Below are positions 44,901-52,984 of a stretch of DNA of 64,000 bases, in pieces. The stretch comes from UBA6772 sp965183875 (GTDB lineage Bacteria > Bacteroidota > Bacteroidia > Flavobacteriales > UBA7430), in NCBI GenBank assembly GCA_965183875.1, contig CBCYMK010000012.1, positions 62,001 to 126,000 on the forward strand. The letters run 5' to 3'. Within the stretch, counting starts at the first letter, position 1. Each line of letters opens with the position of its first letter. The notes under the pieces were generated by a model that was given only the letters and a program-made list of their open reading frames with translations, ran no database searches and was not told the DNA's origin. The position numbers and the translations under genes are program-made.

Positions 44901-47900
44901 ATTAAACTACGACCCTACTGCTACTGATAGCGATGATTCATGTGAATATCAAGTTGTAGTAGATTGTGAAACACTTGATTTTAGTGTGCTTAATACGGGT
45001 GTAAATATGACTTTGTTTATTACACCTAATGCACTAGAAGGTCCTTTAGAAGTAGGGGATATGTTAGGGTTGTTTTATACCAATAACAATGGTGATTTAG
45101 TTTGTGCCGGTTCAGTAAGTTGGACTGGAAATACGATAGATATTCCTGTGTTTGGAGATGATGCTACAACAGGCGTTAAAGATGGTTTCGGTTTAGGTGA
45201 TGAATTGCTTTGGATGGCTCAATCTTCTTCTGCTATTTATGAAGTTGAGGCAACTTATGCGAACGGAATAGGTCTTTATACCACTAATTCACTTCTTATA
45301 GTGTCTGCCATTAATTACAACTATTCTTGTTCTGGTAATGCAGTATCTGGTTGTATGGATTATTCAGCGTTTAATTATAACCCTAATGCTACCGTAGACG
45401 ACGGTTCTTGTGTGGCAGTTATAGAAGCCTGTTTAGATGGTCATTATTTGGAATTTAACCCAGATGGAAATACTCATAATCAATCCTTTTGTTTGAACTG
45501 GAAAATTTATGGTTGTATTGATGAAAATGCAGACAATTACAATGACAACGCCAATACAGATGATGGTTCTTGTGTTTATAGTGTTTATGGTTGTACCGAT
45601 ATAAATGCAGATAATTATAATGTTAATGCTACTGCAGATGATGGTTCTTGTACCTATACTGTATATGGTTGTACCAACGATGCATATTTAGAATATGACG
45701 ATCAAGCTACGGTAAATAATGGTTCGTGTATTACCTTAATTGTATTGGGTTGTACTGATCTTAGCTACGTAGAATACAATTTTAATGCGAATTCAGACGA
45801 TGGCTCTTGTCTTACCTTAGCTGTTTATGGTTGTACTAATCCAAACTTTGTACAGTTTGATCCATCTGCAACTGTAGATAACGGTTCGTGTATAACTCCA
45901 ATAATTCAAGGTTGTACAGATCCTACCGCCTTGAACTTTAATCCAAATGCGAATTCTGATAACGGTACTTGTATACCTGTAATTCATGGATGTACCCATT
46001 CGAATGCATTTAACTTCAATCCTGAAGCTACTGTGAATGATGGATCTTGTCAGCCTTTTGTTTATGGTTGTACCGATGGAACAGCATTTAACTATAACCC
46101 GAATGCGAATACAAATAATAATACTTGTATAGATAAGGTATTTGGTTGTACCGATGAGTTTGCATTTAATTACAACCCTGAAGCCAACAGTCCTGATGGG
46201 TCTTGTGAAGCTACTATTTATGGATGTTTAAATCCTAATGCTTTCAATTTTAATCCAAATGCAAATACTCCGAATGGTTCATGTGTGCCTGTTATTAATG
46301 GTTGTATGAATCCGAATGCATTTAACTTCAATCCGAATGCAAACACACAAATAGTGCCCTGTATCCCTGTTATTCAAGGATGTACTGACCAAAATGCATT
46401 TAACTTTAACTTAAATGCAAATACCGATAACGGTTCATGTATTGAAGCTATTGAAGGATGTACTAATCCATCTGCATTTAACTTCAATCCAAATGCAAAT
46501 GTTAATGACGGGACTTGTGAAACGACTATTTTAGGTTGTACTAACCCGAATGCTTTAAACTATTTCCCACTGGCAAATACCGATAATGGTTCTTGTATCA
46601 TTGCTATTCAGGGATGTACCAACCCTTCAGCATTTAATTATAATCCTGAAGCAAATGTGAACAATGGTAGTTGTGTTGCAACCATAATAGGATGTACAGA
46701 CGAAAATGCCATAAACTATTTCCCTTTAGCAAATACCGATAACGATAATTGTATTATTGCGGTATATGGTTGTATGAACCCACAAGCCTTCAATTATAAC
46801 GACCAGGCAAACGTAAACGATGGGTCTTGTATTGCTTCTATAAGCGGATGTACAAATCCTGATGCAATCAACTACTTCCCACTAGCCAATAACGATAATG
46901 GTTCTTGTATCATCGCTGTTTATGGATGTGCTAACCCAATGGCCTTTAACTACGATGAAGATGTAACCGTAAATGATGGTTCTTGTATTCCAGTTATTAT
47001 GGGATGTATGGATGAAGATGCATTGAACTATTTCCCACAAGCAAATACAGATAATGGAAATTGTGTGATCCCTGTTCACGGTTGTATGAATGCCAATGCA
47101 CTCAACTTTAATGCCGATGCCAATGTAAACGATGGCTCTTGTATCGCAGAGATTTCAGGTTGTACTACTGTAGGGGCAATTAACTATAACCCTGCCGCTA
47201 ATGTAGATAACGGTTCTTGTATTGAGGCTGTATTTGGTTGTGCGAATCCTTTAGCCTTTAACTATAATTCTCTTGTAAATGTAAATGATGGGACTTGTAT
47301 TCCTGTAATTATGGGTTGTATGGATGAGGAAGCAATAAATTACTTCCCTAATGCAAATACAGATAATGGAAACTGTATTGTTATGGTAACAGGTTGTATG
47401 AACCCTCAAGCCTTTAACTACGACTCTACTGTGAACTTTAATGATGGCTCTTGTTTGCCGTTTATTTACGGTTGTATGGATGAGACTGCATTTAATTATA
47501 ATGTAAATGCAAATACCGATAATGGCAATTGTCATTACCCAATTTTCGGTTGTACTAACCCATTAGCATTTAACTTTAATCCTTTAGCTAACTCACCAGA
47601 TGGTACTTGTCAGCCAGTGATAAATGGTTGTACAGATGCTACAGCTTCTAATTACAATGCAAATGCTAATACAGATGATGGCTCTTGTGAAATAGCTGTT
47701 TACGGTTGTACTTGGTCTTATTCTTTTGTTACCAACTACAATCCATCTGCTACGGTTCACCAAGTAAGTGCTTTAGATTCTTCTGATCCTTGTATTTATA
47801 ATTTCGGACAAAGAAGAGCGGTAGATCTTGTATGTTTAGATCCTACTGCAACAAATTATGATATAAGTACTGACCCTGAATTCACTCCTTCAGCACAAGT

Positions 47901-50900
47901 TCTTTATACTATGGGCTTACTTGTAGAAGATGAATCTATTTGTGAATATGCAGCTGTGGTAGAAGGATGTACAGATGCAAATGCATTTAATTACAACTCA
48001 GAAGCTACTGTAGACGATGATTCTTGTATTGATGTAGTTCTTGGTTGTTTAGACTCTGACTATACAGAGTATAATACAGATGCAAACGTAGATACTGACC
48101 CTACTTCGTGTATTACCTCTATTGTTTATGGTTGTACTGATGTAAATGCATACAATTACGATGTGAATGCTAATACCTCTGATGATTCTTGTATCGATTA
48201 TATTTATGGATGTACAGATTCAGATTATTTAGAGTACTCTTCAACTGCTAATACCGATGACGGTACATGTGAAAACTTAATCGTTATGGGTTGTATGGAT
48301 TCAGATTATACTGAATACAATCCATTAGCAAACACTGTAGACGAAACAGCATGTACTACACTTGTAGTAACTGGTTGTACAGATACTTTATATGTAGAGT
48401 ACAATGAAAATGCAAATACATCTGATAGTTCTTACTGTACTACTTTAGTTGTTTCAGGATGTCTAAACCCTTCGTATATAGAATACGATGAGGATGCAAA
48501 TACATCAGACGAAAGTATGTGTGTAACTATAGCAGTATATGGTTGTACAGATGATACATTCCTTGAGTATTCTGCTCTAGCGAATGTAGACGACCAATCG
48601 TGTACTACTGCAGTCGTAACGGGTTGTATGGATCCAGGGTTTGTAGAATTTGATATTGCTAATAACACAGAAGATTCGGATGCTTGTATCACTGCTGTTG
48701 TACTAGGTTGTACCGACAATTCATATACAGAATTCACTGAGTCGGCTAATACCGACGATGGCTCTTGTTCTACTCCTGTAGTATTAGGTTGTACAGATAT
48801 CAATTATATCGAATATGCCGAATCTGCTAATACAGACAACGGAACCTGTGAAACTTCTATTGTTGAGGGTTGTATGGATGATTCTTTCTTAGAGTATGAT
48901 GTTTCCGCAAATGTTTCGAACGTTGAGGCATGTATAACCACCGCTGTTGTTGGTTGTGATGATTTAAATTATACAGAATACAATGCGCTGGTGAATGTTT
49001 CTGATACCACTATGTGTTTAACATTAATGATTGAAGGTTGTACAGATGCTACAGCTATTAATTATAATGCAGCTGCAACTAACGAAGACAATTCTTGTAC
49101 CTATGCGGTTGAAGGTTGTATGGATCCTAGTGCAGATAACTATAACGCAGAAGCTACCAACGATATTAACAATTCGTGTGTATATACTACTCAAGGTTGT
49201 ACTGATGTTAATTATTTAGAATACAATGCACTTGCAAATGTTGACGATGGCTCGTGTGATACTCCTGTAGTTTATGGTTGTACAGACACAAACGCTATTA
49301 ATTATAGTGCAGATGCCAATACCGATAACGGTTCTTGTATAACTACTGTTTACGGTTGTACAGATGAAACAGCAGACAATTATAACTCAGAGGCAAATTC
49401 TGATGATGGTTCTTGTGACTATAGTGGATGTACGGATGTAAATGCACTTAATTATAATTCTGTTGCTACTACCGACGACGGTTCTTGTATTGATGTAGTT
49501 CAGGGTTGTACCGATTCAACTGCATTTAATTTCGACACCTTAGCCAATACAGACAACGGTTCTTGTATTGCTGTGATTGAAGGTTGTACCGACGCAACTG
49601 CTTATAACTACAACTCTTCTGCTAACACTAACGATGATTCTTGTATAGCAGTTTTAGAAGGTTGTACCGATGCAACTGCCTTTAATTATGACGAATTAGC
49701 GAATACTGAGGATAATTCATGTGTTGCTATTGTTGAAGGTTGTATGGAAGCTGGCGCATTTAATTATAACGAATTAGCAAATACCAGTGACAATTCTTGT
49801 ATTGCTATTGTAGAAGGTTGTACCGACCAAACAGCTTTTAATTATGATGCTTCTGCGAATACGGATGATGCTTCGTGTATTGCCGTATTCGAAGGTTGTA
49901 CCAATGCAACGGCCTTTAATTATAATGCATCTGCAAATACAGACGACGGTTCGTGTATTGCTGTTGTTGAAGGTTGTACAGACTTTTCTGCAACTAACTA
50001 TAACGAATTGGCTAATACAAACGATGGTTCGTGTATCGCTACTGTTGTTGGTTGTACTGATCCAACTGCACTCAATTATAATGCACTTGCTAATACAGAC
50101 AATGGTTCTTGTATTACTATTGTAGAAGGTTGTATGGATGCTACTGCATTTAATTATGATGCTACAGCTAATATAAGCGATGGTTCTTGTATTGCTGTGG
50201 TAGAAGGTTGTACCGACGTAACAGCACTTAACTACGATGAATTAGCGAATACAGATGATAATTCTTGTGTCGCTATTGTGGAGGGTTGTACCGACGAAAC
50301 AGCCTTTAACTATGATGCTAACGCGAATGTAGACAATGGTTCTTGTGAAGCTATTGTAATTGGTTGTACCGATGCAACTGCCTTTAATTACGATGCAAAT
50401 GCAAATGTAAACGACGGTTCTTGTATCGCTGTAGTAGAAGGTTGTATAGATCCTACTGCTTTAAATTATGAAGAATTAGCCAATACCGATAACGGTTCTT
50501 GTATTGCTACTGTAGAAGGATGTATGGATGTAGCCGCATTTAATTATGATGCAAATGCAAATGTAGATGATGGTTCCTGTGAGGCTATAGCTGAAGGTTG
50601 TATAGATCCTACAGCCTTGAACTATGATGAAACTGCTAACACCGATGATGGTTCTTGTATTGCTACTGTAGAAGGATGTATGGATGTAACCGCATTTAAT
50701 TATGATGCAACTGCAAATGTAGATGACGGTTCTTGTGAGGCTGTGGTCTTCGGTTGTATTGATGCTACTGCATTTAACTACGATGAAACTGCGAATACTA
50801 GTGATGATTCATGTATTGCTGTAGTTCTGGGTTGTACTGATGCTACTGCATTTAACTTCGATGCTACTGCAAATACCGACGATGATTCATGTATTGCTGT

Positions 50901-52836
50901 TGTTTTAGGTTGTACTGATGCTACTGCATTTAACTACGATGCTACTGCAAATACCGACGATAATTCTTGTATTGCTGTAGTTTTAGGTTGTACTGATGCT
51001 GCTGCATTTAACTATGATGCTACTGCAAATACCGACGATAATTCTTGTATTGCTGTTGTTTTAGGATGTACTGATGCTACTGCATTTAACTATGATGCTA
51101 CTGCAAATACCGACGATAATTCTTGTATTGCTGTAGTTTTAGGTTGTACTGATGCTGCTGCATTTAACTATGATGCTACTGCAAATACCGACGATAATTC
51201 TTGTATTGCTGTAGTTTTAGGTTGTACTGATGCTACTGCACTTAACTACGATGCTACTGCAAATACCGACGATGATTCATGTATTGCTGTAGTTTTAGGT
51301 TGTACTGATGCTACTGCATTTAACTACGATGCTACTGCAAATACAGATGATGCTTCTTGTATAGCTGTTGTTTTAGGTTGTACTGATGCCGCTGCATTTA
51401 ACTATGATGAAACAGCGAATACAGATGATGCTTCTTGTATAGATATTGTTTTAGGATGTACAGATATTGTAATGTTCAACTATAATGAACTTGCGAATAC
51501 CGATGACGGTTCATGTATAGCTGTAGTAATTGCTTGTACAGATGCACAAGCTTGTAATTACGATATTATAGCAAATACGAATGATATAGACTTATGTACA
51601 TACCCAGAGCAATATTACGACTGTGATGGTGACTGCCTTACGGATACCGATGGTGATGGAGTTTGTGATGACTTAGAAATTTACGGTTGTTTACAAAGTA
51701 TTGCCTGTAACTATAACCCTGATGCTACAGAAAATGATGGCTGTATTTACGCAGAACCAAATTATGACTGTGAAGGAATATGTCTTGTAGATACCGATGG
51801 TGATGGTGTATGTGATATTGACGAAGAATTAGGTTGTACAGATGCTGCTTATTTAGAATTTGACCCAGAAGCAACTGATGATGATGGTTCTTGTTTAACG
51901 CTCATTGTATACGGTTGTACCGATACCCTTTACCTTGAATTCAACAGTGAAGCCAACCAAGAAGATGGTTCATGTGAAACGCTTATTGTTTCTGGTTGTA
52001 TGAGTTTTACTGCTTGTAATTTCAATGTCGAAGCAAACGTTCACGATGAACTTTCTTGTGAATATCCAGAAGAATATTACGACTGTAATAATGAATGTAT
52101 TTTAGATACCGATGGTGATGGGGTTTGTGATGAGTTAGAAATTATAGGTTGTATGGATGTTACGGCCTGTGACTATAACGAATTTGCTACCGATGCTGGA
52201 GACTGTGATTATGGACAAGCTTATTACGATTGTAACGGAGAATGTTTAGCAGATGCAGATGGTGATGGAATATGTGATGAGCTTGAAGTTTATGGTTGTA
52301 CAGATATAGATGCATGTAATTACGATGAAGATGCTACAGAAGATGATGGCTCTTGTTATATTGTGAATGTAGCTTTAACATACGATTACGAAACACCTTT
52401 AACAGTAACAACAGATGCTACTTTACCAACTTATACTTGGTACTTTAACGATATTGAATTAGATTCTATTACCAATGCTATTACTCCTGAAGTTAATGGG
52501 TTCTATGAAGTTGTGGTAACAGATGACTTAGGTTGTGAGGCATCAGATACACTTACCTTAATTAATGTAAGTATTGTGGAGCTTAACGAAACAAAAATTT
52601 CTGTTTATCCGAATCCAGCAGTAGATATATTAAATATTCTGGTTGAGAATAGTACTGGTGAATTAAGAATCCAGTTAATTAATACTTTAGGTGCTGAAAT
52701 ATTGTCTAAAACATTAGCTAATGAAAGCAGTGAAAATGACTATCAATTACCAATAAGTGATTTACCTAAAGGAATGTATTTACTGAAAATTACTTCTGAA
52801 ACTCAAACCAATACAATTCCTTGGTTGAAACAGTAA
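41944..52836 (+). CDS. Giant T9SS-secreted cysteine-repeat protein (3,630 aa)
   Basis: I use the ATG at 41944, which puts MRKFRSKLSFALIAFSLIFS at the N-terminus as a proper signal peptide; the frame is open from a TTG at 41890. Order: signal peptide; four GDD domains of one subtype (about 42020-42400, 42725-43090, 43500-43870, 44195-44570) separated by short repeats and TSP3-like acidic runs; one GDD domain of a second subtype (44965-45330); about eighty cysteine repeats, mostly 26 residues long; three TSP3-like DTDGDGVCDELE-type runs (51600-52300); an Ig-like segment (TYTWYFNDIELDS); and a T9SS type A sorting domain (SVYPNPAVDILNILV to the end). No frame disruption. Probably a paralogue of the preceding giant, secreted across the outer membrane. 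Function unknown. Confidence 0.92.
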   Translation: MRKFRSKLSFALIAFSLIFSLSEAQNCTLPEPYTGNTGVNMTVLLTAPFISSLSNTDSEAYLVAFSNELIVGSANVGEAYLLNGQSSVAIWGDDSITPEEDGALANADITFQFVDGDNLYDVVLPNPISYVTNGMSVQAIPTTTNLVECSVADIAGCTDVNADNFNADATEDDGSCTYTVLGCTDNTACNYNASATSDDGTCTYANANYDCNGICLNDVDADGVCDEDEKNGCTDPLALNYDPTATDSDDSCEYEQTDGGDCVYPDLYDGNTGANMTVMLTTSLINSLVITDTDAYIVALTVEGLVVGSSNLYGLSQTSLAIWGDDSQTPEIDGALANELISFQLVNGSDLYDVTFPTAVAYSTNSLSVQAAPGTISAIDCGSSAILGCMDATADNYNAEATEDDGSCTYTVLGCTDVNADNFNADATEDDGSCTYTVLGCTDNTACNYNASATSDDGTCTYANANYDCNGICLNDVDADGVCDEDEKNGCTDPLALNYDPTATDSDDSCEYEQTDGGDCVYPDLYDGNTGANMTVMLTTSLINSLVITDTDAYIVALTVEGLVVGSSNLYGLSQTSLAIWGDDSQTPEIDGALANELISFQLVNGSDLYDVTFPTAVAYSTNSLSVQAAPGTISAVDCGSSAILGCMDATADNYNAEATEDDGSCTYTVLGCTDNTACNYNASATSDDGTCTYANTNYDCNGICLNDVDGDGVCDEDEQLGCMDATALNYDPTATDSDDSCEYEQTGGGDCVYPGLFEGNTGANMTVMLTTSLINSLVITDADAYIVALTVEGLVVGSSNLYGLSQTSLAIWGDDSETPEIDGALANELISFQLVNGTDLYDVTFPTAVVYSTNSLAPQAAPGTISAVDCGSSTILGCTDVNADNFNADATEDDGSCTYTVLGCTDVNADNFNADATEDDGSCTYTVLGCTDNSACNYNASATSDNGTCTYANANYDCNGICLNDVDADGVCDEDEQLGCMDATALNYDPTATDSDDSCEYQVVVDCETLDFSVLNTGVNMTLFITPNALEGPLEVGDMLGLFYTNNNGDLVCAGSVSWTGNTIDIPVFGDDATTGVKDGFGLGDELLWMAQSSSAIYEVEATYANGIGLYTTNSLLIVSAINYNYSCSGNAVSGCMDYSAFNYNPNATVDDGSCVAVIEACLDGHYLEFNPDGNTHNQSFCLNWKIYGCIDENADNYNDNANTDDGSCVYSVYGCTDINADNYNVNATADDGSCTYTVYGCTNDAYLEYDDQATVNNGSCITLIVLGCTDLSYVEYNFNANSDDGSCLTLAVYGCTNPNFVQFDPSATVDNGSCITPIIQGCTDPTALNFNPNANSDNGTCIPVIHGCTHSNAFNFNPEATVNDGSCQPFVYGCTDGTAFNYNPNANTNNNTCIDKVFGCTDEFAFNYNPEANSPDGSCEATIYGCLNPNAFNFNPNANTPNGSCVPVINGCMNPNAFNFNPNANTQIVPCIPVIQGCTDQNAFNFNLNANTDNGSCIEAIEGCTNPSAFNFNPNANVNDGTCETTILGCTNPNALNYFPLANTDNGSCIIAIQGCTNPSAFNYNPEANVNNGSCVATIIGCTDENAINYFPLANTDNDNCIIAVYGCMNPQAFNYNDQANVNDGSCIASISGCTNPDAINYFPLANNDNGSCIIAVYGCANPMAFNYDEDVTVNDGSCIPVIMGCMDEDALNYFPQANTDNGNCVIPVHGCMNANALNFNADANVNDGSCIAEISGCTTVGAINYNPAANVDNGSCIEAVFGCANPLAFNYNSLVNVNDGTCIPVIMGCMDEEAINYFPNANTDNGNCIVMVTGCMNPQAFNYDSTVNFNDGSCLPFIYGCMDETAFNYNVNANTDNGNCHYPIFGCTNPLAFNFNPLANSPDGTCQPVINGCTDATASNYNANANTDDGSCEIAVYGCTWSYSFVTNYNPSATVHQVSALDSSDPCIYNFGQRRAVDLVCLDPTATNYDISTDPEFTPSAQVLYTMGLLVEDESICEYAAVVEGCTDANAFNYNSEATVDDDSCIDVVLGCLDSDYTEYNTDANVDTDPTSCITSIVYGCTDVNAYNYDVNANTSDDSCIDYIYGCTDSDYLEYSSTANTDDGTCENLIVMGCMDSDYTEYNPLANTVDETACTTLVVTGCTDTLYVEYNENANTSDSSYCTTLVVSGCLNPSYIEYDEDANTSDESMCVTIAVYGCTDDTFLEYSALANVDDQSCTTAVVTGCMDPGFVEFDIANNTEDSDACITAVVLGCTDNSYTEFTESANTDDGSCSTPVVLGCTDINYIEYAESANTDNGTCETSIVEGCMDDSFLEYDVSANVSNVEACITTAVVGCDDLNYTEYNALVNVSDTTMCLTLMIEGCTDATAINYNAAATNEDNSCTYAVEGCMDPSADNYNAEATNDINNSCVYTTQGCTDVNYLEYNALANVDDGSCDTPVVYGCTDTNAINYSADANTDNGSCITTVYGCTDETADNYNSEANSDDGSCDYSGCTDVNALNYNSVATTDDGSCIDVVQGCTDSTAFNFDTLANTDNGSCIAVIEGCTDATAYNYNSSANTNDDSCIAVLEGCTDATAFNYDELANTEDNSCVAIVEGCMEAGAFNYNELANTSDNSCIAIVEGCTDQTAFNYDASANTDDASCIAVFEGCTNATAFNYNASANTDDGSCIAVVEGCTDFSATNYNELANTNDGSCIATVVGCTDPTALNYNALANTDNGSCITIVEGCMDATAFNYDATANISDGSCIAVVEGCTDVTALNYDELANTDDNSCVAIVEGCTDETAFNYDANANVDNGSCEAIVIGCTDATAFNYDANANVNDGSCIAVVEGCIDPTALNYEELANTDNGSCIATVEGCMDVAAFNYDANANVDDGSCEAIAEGCIDPTALNYDETANTDDGSCIATVEGCMDVTAFNYDATANVDDGSCEAVVFGCIDATAFNYDETANTSDDSCIAVVLGCTDATAFNFDATANTDDDSCIAVVLGCTDATAFNYDATANTDDNSCIAVVLGCTDAAAFNYDATANTDDNSCIAVVLGCTDATAFNYDATANTDDNSCIAVVLGCTDAAAFNYDATANTDDNSCIAVVLGCTDATALNYDATANTDDDSCIAVVLGCTDATAFNYDATANTDDASCIAVVLGCTDAAAFNYDETANTDDASCIDIVLGCTDIVMFNYNELANTDDGSCIAVVIACTDAQACNYDIIANTNDIDLCTYPEQYYDCDGDCLTDTDGDGVCDDLEIYGCLQSIACNYNPDATENDGCIYAEPNYDCEGICLVDTDGDGVCDIDEELGCTDAAYLEFDPEATDDDGSCLTLIVYGCTDTLYLEFNSEANQEDGSCETLIVSGCMSFTACNFNVEANVHDELSCEYPEEYYDCNNECILDTDGDGVCDELEIIGCMDVTACDYNEFATDAGDCDYGQAYYDCNGECLADADGDGICDELEVYGCTDIDACNYDEDATEDDGSCYIVNVALTYDYETPLTVTTDATLPTYTWYFNDIELDSITNAITPEVNGFYEVVVTDDLGCEASDTLTLINVSIVELNETKISVYPNPAVDILNILVENSTGELRIQLINTLGAEILSKTLANESSENDYQLPISDLPKGMYLLKITSETQTNTIPWLKQ
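42421..44955 (+). repeat. 774-bp segmental repeats carrying a GDD domain
   Basis: A 774-bp module (cysteine repeats, TSP3-like run, GDD domain) is tandemly repeated. An anchor at 42491 recurs at 43265 (774 bp), 43961 (696 bp, one 78-bp unit fewer) and 44735 (774 bp). The first two copies are nearly identical at nucleotide level, including silent positions. The fourth is cut short where the second GDD subtype begins. Confidence 0.88.
46561..47352 (+). repeat. 156-bp dimeric higher-order repeat
   Basis: Alternating 26-residue units, one with NYFPLANTDNGSC and the other with AFNYN ... ANVNDGSC. The NYFP codons recur at 46561, 46717, 46873, 47029 and 47341, all multiples of 156 bp apart, so the dimer rather than the single unit was amplified here. 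Confidence 0.8.
50752..51453 (+). repeat. Near-identical 78-bp tandem array
   Basis: At least nine consecutive 78-bp units (26 residues; GCTDATAFNYDATA, then NTDDNSCIAVVL), with starts at 50752, 50830, 50908 and so on every 78 bp. Adjacent units differ at only a few bases, much less than elsewhere in the gene. Confidence 0.9.
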
Positions 52837-52853
52837 TTACTATAGATCTTACT

Positions 52854-52886
52854 AAAAAGAGCCATCATACGATGGCTCTTTTTTTT
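52854..52886 (+). terminator. Rho-independent terminator after the second giant gene
   Basis: AAAAAGAGCCATC, an ATAC loop and GATGGCTCTTTTTT form a perfect stem with a T tract, 18 bp after the stop. Confidence 0.9.
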
Positions 52887-52961
52887 GTCTATACAATCGG
52901 CGGCCTTCTTCTGGAATATAAATTGGTATAAACTTTGTTCTAGCACAATAAGTTAAATTAC

Positions 52962-52969
52962 TATCTTCG
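52962..52969 (+). promoter_or_regulatory. Weak -7 box candidate for the third array gene
   Basis: TATCTTCG matches seven of eight positions allowed by TAnnTTTG, 15 nt upstream of the ATG at 52985. A TTTG at 52934-52937 is too far for a standard -33 box. Confidence 0.3.
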
Positions 52970-52984
52970 CTCAAACCTTATTTT

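Noticed and set aside
48432..48803. Minus-strand open frame of 123 codons inside the second giant gene, and similar ones elsewhere in the arrays
   Set aside because: Antisense shadows created by the periodic codon pattern of the repeats; no independent coding signal.
50752..51453. Regular array considered as a CRISPR
   Set aside because: The 78-bp units are contiguous, in frame and encode protein repeats; there are no unique spacers and no cas genes.
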